In this document: positions 17,778 through 25,947 of the stretch, one piece after another
Layout of the letters: each line of letters starts with the position of its first letter
Position numbering within the stretch: position 1 is the stretch's first letter
Program-made: the position numbers and the translations under genes
NCBI GenBank assembly: GCA_023700805.1
Contig: JAMPYF010000018.1
Location: 1 to 64,000 of the forward strand
DNA: 64,000 nucleotides
Source of the DNA: Sulfuritalea sp.
Lineage (GTDB): Bacteria > Pseudomonadota > Gammaproteobacteria > Burkholderiales > Rhodocyclaceae
Reading direction: 5' to 3'
The notes under the pieces: generated by a model
The model's input: the letters and a program-made list of their open reading frames with translations, nothing else
Database searches by the model: none
What the model was told of the DNA's origin: nothing

Positions 17778-18257
17778 TCAGCCGCGCCGGGCCGCTTCGA
17801 TCGCAGCGATGTCGATCTTTCCCATCTGCATCATCGCCTCGAAAGCGCGCTTGGCCGCCGCGCGATCAGGATCGGCGATCGCGGCCATCAGGGCGCGCGG
17901 CGTGATCTGCCACGACAGGCCCCACTTGTCCTTGCACCAGCCGCATTCGCTTTCCTGGCCGCCGTTTCCGACAATCGCATGCCACAGGCGATCGGTTTCG
18001 GCCTGGTCGTCGGTCGCAACCTGGAAGGAGAAAGCCTCGCTGTGCTTGAACGCCGGCCCCCCGTTCAGGCCGATACAAGGGATGCCCATCACGGTGAATT
18101 CGACCATCAGGACGTCGCCCTGCCTGCCATCGGGATAGTCGCCGGGCGCGCGATGGATCGTTCCCACCGCACTGTCCGGAAACGTCGCGGCGTAGAACTG
18201 CGCGGCTTCTGCCGCGGTGCCGTCGAACCAGAGACAAATCGTGTTTTTGCTGATCAT
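17778..18257 (-). CDS. VOC/glyoxalase-superfamily protein, PhnB-like
   Basis: A 159-residue protein of the 3-demethylubiquinone methyltransferase-like (PhnB/YjdN) branch of the vicinal-oxygen-chelate fold. Visible are TICLWFDGTAAEAAQFYAAT at the N-terminus, GIPCIGLNGGPAFKHSEAFS in the middle, and GWCKDKWGLSWQITP toward the C-terminus. Despite the historical name, family members are not methyltransferases; the substrate is unknown. GGAGAACTGAA precedes the ATG, and the start overlaps the upstream gene's stop (ATGA). Confidence 0.85.
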   Translation of the reverse strand: MISKNTICLWFDGTAAEAAQFYAATFPDSAVGTIHRAPGDYPDGRQGDVLMVEFTVMGIPCIGLNGGPAFKHSEAFSFQVATDDQAETDRLWHAIVGNGGQESECGWCKDKWGLSWQITPRALMAAIADPDRAAAKRAFEAMMQMGKIDIAAIEAARRG

Positions 18258-18547
18258 TTCAGTTCTCCGATAGATGTAGTAAATGGCTCAAACGCTGCAG
18301 CGGTCGCATTTGGCGTTGGACGGCGGGCCTCCTCGAACTCGATCGCGTTCCTGGTGTCGGCGATCACTTCACCTTTGCCCAGGACCCGGACGCGCACGCC
18401 GGCGGGCTTCGTCGCGATGCGATGGTCGGGGTACTTCGCATACCCTGGAGCGGGATTACCGCCGCTCGACGATTGCGTCGGATACTCGGACGACAAGGGC
18501 GGCGGCTCGACATGCATTCCTTCGGCGCTGGGTTTGACTTGCGGCAT
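18254..18547 (-). CDS. Truncated DUF427-like protein
   Basis: A 97-residue product starting MPQVKPSAEGMHVEPP after GAGGAGACAGCC. The stretch RIATKPAGVRVRVLGKGE and VIADTRNAIEFEEA matches the first strands of DUF427 proteins. The rest of that domain (the PPVYYIPR and CPYKG regions) is absent and replaced by a short tail. It overlaps the VOC gene by 4 bp (ATGA), so it may now act mainly as a coupled leader. Probably a deletion remnant. Confidence 0.55.
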   Translation of the reverse strand: MPQVKPSAEGMHVEPPPLSSEYPTQSSSGGNPAPGYAKYPDHRIATKPAGVRVRVLGKGEVIADTRNAIEFEEARRPTPNATAAAFEPFTTSIGELK

Positions 18548-18743
18548 GGCTGTCTCCTCGAAAATTGACGGTGGCGATCCCCTGCGGTGAGGGGATCGCA
18601 CTCCGTAGTCGATCGGCTCTGCCTGAATTCGACATCGTCCGTGCTCCGTTGTTCGATTCTGCCGTCCGCCTTCGTCAAGCTCGGTCAATCCATGGCACTG
18701 CGTAGGATATAGTCACCGCTTCGAGAATTCGCGAGCCGGAACC

Positions 18744-19013
18744 ATGCTGATTGCGCTTGTAGCCATCGCCCTGCTGATTGCCGCTGTCGCTGCCATCTAT
18801 TTGCTTTTGAAGAGCATGGGGCAAGACGGCGTGGAAATCGCGGCCCCCGGCAGTTGCAGGAGCGGAAGATGCGGCGTCAGGGACACCGCAGGCGCCGCAG
18901 CGGGATGCCGCCAGCAAGAAGTCCGGCTTGATGAAACCGGCGAAATCGACGAAGCGGCCAAGCTGGATCGAGAGGATGCGCTTGCGGAACAACCGGACAA
19001 GCGCCCGGGCTGA
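18744..19013 (+). CDS. Small membrane-anchored protein, uncertain
   Basis: An 89-residue frame with an N-terminal hydrophobic helix (LIALVAIALLIAAVAAIYLL) followed by APGSCRSGRCG and an acidic tail. Codon use is coding-like. The paired Cys in CRSGRC could bind a metal. It ends 112 bp from the nasA 3' end on the other strand. I do not recognise the family. The ribosome site is weak. Confidence 0.45.
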   Translation: MLIALVAIALLIAAVAAIYLLLKSMGQDGVEIAAPGSCRSGRCGVRDTAGAAAGCRQQEVRLDETGEIDEAAKLDREDALAEQPDKRPG

Positions 19014-19125
19014 GCCCTGCTTTTGCGCCCGCTGAAGATTCCATGCCGGCCGCCTCGGCCTACGAGCCGACCATTACGCCAGCCCGCCTCGACGCTCCCC
19101 GCGCCACGCGCGGCCACCGCAACAA

Positions 19126-21858
19126 CTACGCTACCGTCACCACCGCCTGCGCCGCCATGCGCCGCAGTTCCGGCAGGCAGGAGCCGCAGGAACTGCCGCA
19201 TTTGAGTTGCGCCTGAACTTGCTCCAGGGCCAGGCCCTGGCCGAGCAGGGCCTTGATGTCGGTATCGGCTACGCCGAAGCAGTTGCACACCGTGCGTCCG
19301 GCCGGGACCAGGCCGGCGGGCGGCTGGGCCGCCGGGGCGAACAGCCAGCGGCGCAGGTCGCCCAGCGGGCGGCCGCTTTGCATCAGCTCGCGCAGCCAGT
19401 CGGCGGCGGCGGTTTCGCCGGCCAGCAGCAGGCCCTTGAGCTGGTCGCCGGCGGCATCGATGCGCGCCATCTTGACGATGCCGCGGCGCGGGTCGCGATA
19501 GACGGTGCTGTCGCCCAGATCGAGTGCGGCGACCAGCAGGGCCAGCCTGTCGTCCGCCAGCGGCTCGGCGCCGGCGACGTTCAGCGCCAGCAGCGGATGA
19601 TCGCGCCCGGCCAGGGTCAGCGCGGCGTAGTCGAATTGCGGCAGGAAATGCGCCAGGCGCGCACGCCAGACCAGCAGTTCTTCTTCCGGCTCGGCCGTTT
19701 CGGCGGCGCGCAGCAGCACCAGGCGCCAGGGCAGTTCGGCGCGCTCGACGCGGATCGCGGCGTGCTTGAGTTCGGGCTGTTTCGAGACCGGGTCGGTGGC
19801 TGCGGGCATCAGTTGATTGACGCCGGCGTGGGACAACGAGCGCCCGCCCCAGTGCATCGCGGCGAAGGCCTGGCCCGGCTTCAGTTCCTCGCTCGCGGAT
19901 ACGGGCAGGACGATCTCGCCGCGCCGGCTGGCGACGCGCGCCAGGTCGCCTTCCTTGAAGCCGCGCCGCTCGAGGTCGGCCGGGTTCAGCAAGAGGCGCG
20001 GCGCCGGCTCGTGGGCGCACAGGCGCGTCGCGCGGCCGCTGCGGCTCATGCCGTGCCACTGGTCGCGCAGGCGGCCGGTGGTGAGGCGCAACGGGAAGCG
20101 CGCATCGGGCGCTTCGGCGGTCAGGTTGAAGCTCAGCGGCACGAAGCAGGCGCGGCCGTCGGCCGTGGCGAAGCGGTGATCGGCGTAGAGGCGCGCCTGC
20201 CCGCTCGTGGCGCCGGCGGGGTAGGGCCATTGCTGCGGGCCGTCTCGTTCCAGCACGGCATGGCTCAAGCCGCCGATGTCGAGGTCGCGGCCGCGCGTGG
20301 TGGCGACGTGTTCGGCAAATACCTCGGCGGTAGCGGCGAAGGCGAAGTGCTGCGCCGTGTCGCCAGCGCCAACTCTTGCGGCCAGCCGCCGTGCGAAATC
20401 GGCGGCGATATTCCAGTCGGCGCGGGCCTCGCCGGGCGGCGCCACCGCCGCGCGCACGCGCGAGATGCGGCGCTCGGAATTGGTCACCGTGCCTTCCTTC
20501 TCGCCCCAGCTCGCGGCCGGCAGCAGCAGGTCGGCGTAGGCCGCGGTTTCGATGTCGGCAAAGGCGTCCTGCACCACGACGAACTCGGCCTTCTGCAAGG
20601 CTTCGCGCACGCGGGTCTGGTCGGGCAGCGAATGCGCGGGGTTGGTGCAGGCGATCCACACCGCCTTGATCTTGCCCTCGCGCAGCGCGTCGAACATGTC
20701 GACCGCGGTTTTGCCCGGCGTTGCCGGAAGCGCCGGCACGCCCCACAGCGCGGCGAGTTCCTCGCGGTCGGCGGCATCGCTCAGCGTGCGATGGCCCGGC
20801 AGCAGATTGGCCATCGCGCCGACCTCGCGCCCGCCCATGGCATTGGGCTGGCCGGTCAGCGAGAACGGCCCCATGCCGGGCCGGCCGATCTTGCCGGTGG
20901 CGAGATGCAGGTGGATCAGCGCGGCATTGTTGGCGGTGCCGTGCGAGGACTGGTTGAGACCCTGGCACCACATCGACAGTGGCGCCCGGGCCGCACCGAA
21001 CCAGTGCGCCGCGGTGACGATGTCGTCGGCCGACACTCCGCAACTGGCGGCTGCGGCGGCCGGCGTCAGTTCGCGCAACTGCGCGCGCAGGGCGGCGAAG
21101 CCGCTGGTGTGCGCGGCGATGAAGGCCTCGTCGACCAGGCCTTCCCAGAGCAACACATGCAGCATCGCGCTGTAGAGAATCGCGTCGCTGCCCGGCGTGA
21201 TCGCCAGGTGCAGGTCGGCCATCGCCGCGGTGTCGGTGCGGCGCGGGTCGATCACGACGATTTTCAGATCGGGATTCGCCGCCCTGGCGTCCTCGATGCG
21301 GCGGAACAGCACCGGATGCGCCCAGGCCGTGTTGCTGCCGGCCAGCAGGAACAGGTCGGCCAGCGCGATGTCCTCGTAACTGCAGGGCACCGCATCGGCG
21401 CCCAGCGTGGCCTTGTAGCCGGCCACGGCCGAGGACATGCACAGGCGCGAATTCGAGTCGATGTTGTTGGTGCCGACCACGGCGCGCGCGAGCTTGTTGA
21501 AGACGTAGTAGTCCTCGGTCAGCAGCTGGCCGGAAACGTAGAAGGCCACGGCGTCCGGGCCATGCTCAGCGATGATCGCGGCGAAGCGTTCGGCCGCCGC
21601 GTCGAGCGCCGTGTCCCAGCCCACCGCGCGGCGCGCCTGGTCGCCCGCGGCGCGGTATTCGGGCACCAGGGCGCGGCCGGTGAGCTGCGTGGTCAGGTGC
21701 AGGCTGGCGCCCTTGCTGCACAGGCGGCCGAAATTGGCCGGATGCTCGGGATCGCCGCGCACGCCGACGATCTTCGCCGTAGCGCCAGCGCCAACTGTCT
21801 CGATGATCACGCCGCAGCCCGTGCCGCAATAGCAGCAGGTGGAACGGGTCTCACTCAC
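19126..21858 (-). CDS. nasA: Assimilatory nitrate reductase catalytic subunit
   Basis: A cytoplasmic molybdopterin enzyme reducing nitrate to nitrite. From the N-terminus: the 4Fe-4S ligands STCCYCGTGCG and GRLCSKGASLH, the large Mo-bis-MGD domain (LCMSSAVAGYKATLGAD, MWCQGLNQSSHGTANNAA, DLLLPAASWGEKEGTVTNSE), the C-terminal dinucleotide-binding region (RLTTGRLRDQWHGM) and a BFD-like [2Fe-2S] domain (CNCFGVADTDIK, CGSSCGSC). Length is 910 residues from GTG 21858. Two copies of the dispersed element lie inside, giving ETVGAGATA near residue 20 and RVGAGDTAQ near residue 500. It is the last gene of the nrt-nir-nas operon. The start is uncertain because the 5' region is rearranged. Confidence 0.93.
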   Translation of the reverse strand: MSETRSTCCYCGTGCGVIIETVGAGATAKIVGVRGDPEHPANFGRLCSKGASLHLTTQLTGRALVPEYRAAGDQARRAVGWDTALDAAAERFAAIIAEHGPDAVAFYVSGQLLTEDYYVFNKLARAVVGTNNIDSNSRLCMSSAVAGYKATLGADAVPCSYEDIALADLFLLAGSNTAWAHPVLFRRIEDARAANPDLKIVVIDPRRTDTAAMADLHLAITPGSDAILYSAMLHVLLWEGLVDEAFIAAHTSGFAALRAQLRELTPAAAAASCGVSADDIVTAAHWFGAARAPLSMWCQGLNQSSHGTANNAALIHLHLATGKIGRPGMGPFSLTGQPNAMGGREVGAMANLLPGHRTLSDAADREELAALWGVPALPATPGKTAVDMFDALREGKIKAVWIACTNPAHSLPDQTRVREALQKAEFVVVQDAFADIETAAYADLLLPAASWGEKEGTVTNSERRISRVRAAVAPPGEARADWNIAADFARRLAARVGAGDTAQHFAFAATAEVFAEHVATTRGRDLDIGGLSHAVLERDGPQQWPYPAGATSGQARLYADHRFATADGRACFVPLSFNLTAEAPDARFPLRLTTGRLRDQWHGMSRSGRATRLCAHEPAPRLLLNPADLERRGFKEGDLARVASRRGEIVLPVSASEELKPGQAFAAMHWGGRSLSHAGVNQLMPAATDPVSKQPELKHAAIRVERAELPWRLVLLRAAETAEPEEELLVWRARLAHFLPQFDYAALTLAGRDHPLLALNVAGAEPLADDRLALLVAALDLGDSTVYRDPRRGIVKMARIDAAGDQLKGLLLAGETAAADWLRELMQSGRPLGDLRRWLFAPAAQPPAGLVPAGRTVCNCFGVADTDIKALLGQGLALEQVQAQLKCGSSCGSCLPELRRMAAQAVVTVA
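20353..20378 (-). repeat. Dispersed 25-bp element inside nasA
   Basis: CAAGAGTTGGCGCTGGCG, then AC, then ACGGCG, read in frame as RVGAGDTAQ within the molybdopterin domain. Confidence 0.8.
21775..21799 (-). repeat. Dispersed 25-bp element near the nasA N-terminus
   Basis: GACAGTTGGCGCTGGCG, then CT, then ACGGCG, read in frame as TVGAGATAK just after the first iron-sulfur cysteines. Homologues run more directly from the cluster motif into the GVRGDPEHPAN segment, so this looks like a short insertion. Confidence 0.75.
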
Positions 21859-21956
21859 GACGGATACCGCCCCTGACACGGAGCTGCGGCAGAACCCCCC
21901 GCCCGGCGGGGGGACGAAAGGGGGGTGCCCATTCTTGCCGCACGCGGCCCGCGCGC

Positions 21957-22028
21957 AATATGCGGGTCGCAGCCCGTGCCGCAATAGCAGCAGGTGGAGC
22001 GCGTCTCGCGCACGATGGATTCAGGCAT
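21957..22028 (-). pseudogene. Remnant of a second nasA 5' end
   Basis: Reading from an ATG at 22028 gives MPESIVRETRSTCCYCGTGC, near-identical at DNA level to the nasA start (GTG 21858), then diverging into unrelated codons after GGCTGCG. It lies 5' of the current nasA, where the original start would be expected after nirD. It suggests that nasA was duplicated or replaced here. The 317-bp gap 21859-22175 also holds a C/G-rich hairpin (CCCCCCG/CGGGGGG, 21895-21913) and the CACCAAG palindrome. Confidence 0.65.
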
Positions 22029-22052
22029 GCCCATGGGGTCGCGGAAAATCTT

Positions 22053-22152
22053 TCACCACCAAGACACCAAGTTTCACCAAGGAAAAACAAGTCGATAGCT
22101 TTTCTTGGTGCTCCTCTTGGTGCTCCTTTGTGTCCTTGGTGTCTTGGTGGTA
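22053..22152. repeat. Long palindrome of CACCAAG units between nirD and nasA
   Basis: The left arm reads CACCACCAAGACACCAAG, then CACCAAGG. The right arm is CTTGGTGCTC units ending CCTTGGTGTCTTGGTGG. It pairs over about 30 bases and closely resembles the element at 24956-25063. It sits in the nirD-nasA intercistronic gap of the leftward operon. Confidence 0.8.
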
Positions 22153-22175
22153 AGGATTCTGGCTTTTCATGATAG

Positions 22176-22484
22176 TCAAAGCTCCAGCCACACCTCGCCG
22201 CCCTCCACCCGCGTGGCATAGCGCCGGGCGCAGCCGTGGTCCGGCGCGCAGGCCTCGCCGCTGTCGAGTTCGACGTTCCAGCCATGCATCGGGCAGGTCA
22301 CGCGATGGCCATGGACGATGCCCTGCGACAGCGGCCCGCCCTTGTGCGGACAGGCGTCGCGCAGCGCGAAAACGTGGTCGTCGGCGGCGCGGAACACCGC
22401 GATGCTGCCCGCCTCGTGCGGCAGCACGCGGCTGCCGCGCAGCGGGATTTCATCGAGGCGGCAGACTTTATGCCAGTTCGACAT
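22176..22484 (-). CDS. nirD: Nitrite reductase small subunit, Rieske type
   Basis: A 102-residue Rieske-fold partner of NirB in cytoplasmic NADH-nitrite reductase. Both Rieske ligand motifs are present: ACPHKGGPLSQG (CxH) and CPMHGWN (CxxH), so this copy can bind a [2Fe-2S] cluster, unlike NirD forms that lack the ligands. The start MSNWHKVCRLDE has GGAGAACGCC upstream and overlaps the nirB 3' end by 17 bp, consistent with coupling. Confidence 0.95.
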   Translation of the reverse strand: MSNWHKVCRLDEIPLRGSRVLPHEAGSIAVFRAADDHVFALRDACPHKGGPLSQGIVHGHRVTCPMHGWNVELDSGEACAPDHGCARRYATRVEGGEVWLEL

Positions 22485-24945
22485 GGCGTTCTCCATTGAT
22501 ATCGATCGGCGCCGGCAGCGGCGCGAACTCGTGGCGGGCGACGCCCTGGGTGCGTTCCGCCCAGGGATCGACCGTGCCCTGCAGCGCATAGAGCAGACGC
22601 TGGTGCAGGGCCTTGCGCTGCTCGGCGTCGTCGACGATGCGGCTCCGGATGCCGTCGAGGCCGACGCGCTGCACCCAATGCACGGTGCGCTCCAGGTACC
22701 AGGCTTCCTCGCGGTAGAGCTGGAGGAAGGCCGCGGAATACTCGAGCACTTCCTCGCGCGTGCCGACCTTGCAGAAGAACTCGGCGACCTCGGTCTTGAT
22801 GCCGCCGTTGCCGGCGACGTAAAGCTCCCAGCCGGAATCCACGCCGATCACGCCGACGTCCTTGATACCGGCCTCGGCGCAGTTGCGCGGGCAGCCCGAG
22901 ACGGCGAGCTTGACCTTGTGCGGTGACCACATGCCGAACAGCATCTTCTCCAGCTCGACGCCCATGCTCATCGACTTCTGCGTGCCGAAGCGGCAGTGCT
23001 CGGAGCCGACGCAGGTCTTCACCGTGCGGATGCTCTTGCCATAGGCATGGCCCGAAGGCATGCCGAGATCCTGCCAGACGCCGGGCAGGTCTTCCTTTTT
23101 GATGCCGAGCAGGTCGATGCGCTGGCCGCCGGTGACTTTCACCGTCGGCACCTTGTACTTCTCGGCGACGTCGGCGATGCGGCGCAACTCGTCGGGCGTG
23201 GTCAGGCCGCCCCACATGCGCGGCACCACGCTGTAGGTGCCGTCCTTCTGGATGTTGGCATGGGCGCGCTCGTTGATGAAGCGCGACTGCGGATCGTCCT
23301 GCGCCTCGTGCGGCCAGGTCGAGATCAGGTAGTAGTTGAGCGCCGGGCGGCAGGTGGCGCAGCCATCCGGCGTGCGCCAGTCGAGCGCCTTGAAGGCGGC
23401 GTCGAGCGACAGCAGCTTCATCGAGCGCACCGCCTGGCGCACCTCGTTGTGGTTGAAGTCGGTGCAGCCGCAGACCGGCTTGGTCGTGCGGTCGGCGGCC
23501 TGGTAGGCGCCGCCGACGGTGGAGGCGAGAATCTGCTCGACCAGGCCGGTGCAGGAGCCGCAGGAGCTCGACGCCTTGGTGTGCTTCCTGACGTCGTCGA
23601 GGGTGAACAAGCCGTGCTCGCGGATGGCCTTGACGATGGTGCCCTTGCACACGCCGTTGCAGCCGCAGACTTCGGCCGTGTCGGCCATCGCCGCCGCCTG
23701 CGAGGCGCCGGCATGGCCGACGTCGCCGACGTGGTTGTTGGCGAAGGCGTCGCCGAACATCAGGTGGTCGCGGATCGCGCCGATGTCGCGGCCTTCCTTG
23801 AGCAGCTGGAAATACCAGCCGCCATCGGCCGTGTCGCCGTAGAGCACGGCGCCGATCAGCTTGTCCTTTTCGATCACCAGGCGCTTGTAGATGCCGCCGT
23901 TCCTGTCGTGCAGCACGATGTCTTCGGTGCCGTCGCCACCGGTGAAATTGCCGGCGGAGAACACGTCGATGCCGGTGACCTTGAGCTTGGTCGAGGTGAC
24001 CGAGCCCTGGTAGCGGCCGATGCCGTGCTGCGCCAGGTGGTTGGCGCAGACCTTGGCCTGCTCGAACAGCGGCGCGACGAGGCCGTAGGCGGTGCCGCGA
24101 TGCGCCGCGCATTCGCCGACCGCGTAGATCTTCGGATCGTAGGTCTGCAAGGTGTCGGTGACGACGATGCCGCGGTTGCAATACAGGCCCGCGCTTTCGG
24201 CCAGGGCCGTGTTGGGGCGGATGCCGGCGGCCATCACCACCAGGTCGGCCGGAATCTCCGCGCCGTCCTTGAAGCGCACCGCGCCGACGCGACCCGAAGG
24301 CGCGGCCGTGAGCATTTCGGTCTGCTTGCCGAGCAGGAATTTGAGACCCTTGGCTTCCAGCGAGGCCTGCAGCATGTCGGCGCCGGCCTGGTCCAGCTGG
24401 CGCTCCATGATCCAGTCCAGCAGATGCACCACGGTGACGTCCATGCCGCGCAGGCGCAGGCCGTTGGCGGCCTCCAGCCCGAGCAGGCCGGCGCCGATCA
24501 CCACCGCGTGTTTGTGGTTCGCCGCAGCGGCGATCATCGTCTCGGTGTCGGCGATGTCGCGGTAGGCAATCACCCCGGGCAGGTCCTTGCCCGGCACCGG
24601 CAGGATGAAGGGCGTCGAGCCGGTGGCCAGCAGCAGGCGGTCGTAGGGCACCGCCAGATCGTCCGCAATGACCAGGCGCTTGACGCGGTCGATCTTCGTC
24701 ACCTTCTTCCCGGCATGCAGCGTGATGCCGTTGTTCCTGTACCAGTCGAGGTCGTTCAGCACGATGTCGGCCAGCGTCATCTCGCCGGCCAGCACCGGCG
24801 AAAGCAGGATGCGGTTGTAATTGCCGTGCGGCTCGGCGCCGAACACGGTGATGTCGTAGAGATCCGGGGCGAGCTTCAACAGCTCCTCCACGGCGCGGAT
24901 GCCGGCCATGCCGTTGCCGACGACGACGAGTTTTTGCTTTTCCAT
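22468..24945 (-). CDS. nirB: Nitrite reductase (NADH) large subunit
   Basis: A cytoplasmic siroheme enzyme that reduces nitrite to ammonium with NADH. The 825-residue protein has an N-terminal FAD/NAD oxidoreductase (VVVGNGMAGIRAVEELL, VIGAGLLGLEAANGLR), BFD-like [2Fe-2S] ligands (CGCNGVCKGTIVKAI, SSSCGSCTGLV), and the sulfite/nitrite reductase half-domains with siroheme-4Fe4S cysteines TCVGSEHCRFG and GCPRNCAEAG near 640-690. The start MEKQKLVVVG follows AGGTCTTCAA. It lies downstream of the nitrate transporter genes, separated by a long palindrome, and overlaps nirD. Confidence 0.96.
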   Translation of the reverse strand: MEKQKLVVVGNGMAGIRAVEELLKLAPDLYDITVFGAEPHGNYNRILLSPVLAGEMTLADIVLNDLDWYRNNGITLHAGKKVTKIDRVKRLVIADDLAVPYDRLLLATGSTPFILPVPGKDLPGVIAYRDIADTETMIAAAANHKHAVVIGAGLLGLEAANGLRLRGMDVTVVHLLDWIMERQLDQAGADMLQASLEAKGLKFLLGKQTEMLTAAPSGRVGAVRFKDGAEIPADLVVMAAGIRPNTALAESAGLYCNRGIVVTDTLQTYDPKIYAVGECAAHRGTAYGLVAPLFEQAKVCANHLAQHGIGRYQGSVTSTKLKVTGIDVFSAGNFTGGDGTEDIVLHDRNGGIYKRLVIEKDKLIGAVLYGDTADGGWYFQLLKEGRDIGAIRDHLMFGDAFANNHVGDVGHAGASQAAAMADTAEVCGCNGVCKGTIVKAIREHGLFTLDDVRKHTKASSSCGSCTGLVEQILASTVGGAYQAADRTTKPVCGCTDFNHNEVRQAVRSMKLLSLDAAFKALDWRTPDGCATCRPALNYYLISTWPHEAQDDPQSRFINERAHANIQKDGTYSVVPRMWGGLTTPDELRRIADVAEKYKVPTVKVTGGQRIDLLGIKKEDLPGVWQDLGMPSGHAYGKSIRTVKTCVGSEHCRFGTQKSMSMGVELEKMLFGMWSPHKVKLAVSGCPRNCAEAGIKDVGVIGVDSGWELYVAGNGGIKTEVAEFFCKVGTREEVLEYSAAFLQLYREEAWYLERTVHWVQRVGLDGIRSRIVDDAEQRKALHQRLLYALQGTVDPWAERTQGVARHEFAPLPAPIDINGERHVELA

Positions 24946-24955
24946 TTGAAGACCT

Positions 24956-25063
24956 TTCACCACCAAGACACCAAGTTCACCAAGGGAGCACCAAGGAAGA
25001 CCAGATCAAACGCATCAAGTTGATTTTCTTGGTGCATCTTGGTGTCCTTGGTGTCTTGGTGGT
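24956..25063. repeat. Long palindrome of CACCAAG units between nrtD and nirB
   Basis: The left arm holds CACCACCAAGACACCAAG, CACCAAGG and CACCAAGG; the right arm holds CTTGGTGCATCTTGGTG and CCTTGGTGTCTTGGTGG. The transcript of the leftward operon would fold into a very long stem here. It sits 10 bp after the nrtD stop and 11 bp before the nirB start. Confidence 0.85.
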
Positions 25064-25072
25064 TAGGATTTT

Positions 25073-25945
25073 TCATGCCGCTCTTTTCAACTGCTTGCGG
25101 TAGAGGAACTCGAACACCGCGGCGCGGTAGTCGGCGAAGCGCGTGTCCTGCGCCAGTTCCAGCCGGTCGCGCGGACGCTCCAGTTTCACTTCGACGATCT
25201 CGCCTATGGTCGCGGCCGGGCCGTTGGTCATCATCACGATGCGGTCCGACAGCAGCACCGCCTCGTCGACGTCGTGGGTCACCATCACCACCGTGGCGCC
25301 GGTCTTGGCCATCACGCCGTTGAGCTCGTCCTGCAGCGCGGCGCGGGTCAGGGCGTCGAGCGCGCCGAAGGGCTCGTCCATCAGCAGCAGCTTCGGTTCC
25401 ATGGCGAAGGCGCGGGCGATGCCGACGCGCTGCTTCATGCCGCCGGAAATCTCGTGCGGGTACTTGTGCATGGCGTGGTCCATGTGCACCATGTCGAGCG
25501 CCGCCGCGACGCGGGCTTTCAGCTTGGGCACGCCTTCCTTGCGGCCGAAGACGCGCTCGACGCCGAGCATGACGTTTTCGAAGCAGGTCATCCAGGGCAG
25601 GAGGCTGTGGTTCTGGAACACCACCGAGCGCTCCGGTCCCGGCCCGGCGATCTCGCGGCCGTCGCAGAGCAGCAGACCGCTGGTCGGCAGGCTGAGCCCG
25701 GCGATCAGGTTGAGCAGCGTGCTCTTGCCACACCCGGAATGGCCGATCAGGGTGACGACCTCGCCCACGCTGACATCGAGGTTGATGTCGCGCAGCGCGG
25801 TGAATTTGCCGCTCTTGGTGCTGAAGGTCTGGCCGACGTTTTCGATCTTGACGATGGGCTTGTTGGCTACGGCCGGGCTTGCGCCCTTAACCCTCGCTTC
25901 GCTCGCGTTAGCCTGCGCCGAAACTTCACATTCGTTCGTTTTCAT
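25073..25945 (-). CDS. nrtD: Nitrate ABC transporter ATP-binding protein, NrtD/NasD type
   Basis: A 290-residue ATPase of the nitrate/nitrite/taurine ABC family. The Walker A is GHSGCGKSTLLNLIAGL, the Q-loop follows VVFQNHSLLPWM, the signature is HEISGGMKQRVGIARA, Walker B is LLLMDEPFGALDA, and the switch His is in MVTHDVDEAV. It lacks the fused substrate-binding domain of NrtC, so it is the short form. The ATG lies two bases after the permease stop. The N-terminal 30 residues are Ala/Glu-rich and variable. Confidence 0.92.
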   Translation of the reverse strand: MKTNECEVSAQANASEARVKGASPAVANKPIVKIENVGQTFSTKSGKFTALRDINLDVSVGEVVTLIGHSGCGKSTLLNLIAGLSLPTSGLLLCDGREIAGPGPERSVVFQNHSLLPWMTCFENVMLGVERVFGRKEGVPKLKARVAAALDMVHMDHAMHKYPHEISGGMKQRVGIARAFAMEPKLLLMDEPFGALDALTRAALQDELNGVMAKTGATVVMVTHDVDEAVLLSDRIVMMTNGPAATIGEIVEVKLERPRDRLELAQDTRFADYRAAVFEFLYRKQLKRAA

Positions 25946-25947
25946 GA

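Noticed and set aside
19207-25023. Long plus-strand open frames antisense to nasA and nirB
   Set aside because: No domains or ribosome sites; both opposite genes have complete catalytic motifs.
22053-25063. A CRISPR array formed by the repeated CACCAAG units
   Set aside because: Units are short, mirrored as palindromes and have no spacers; no cas genes are present.
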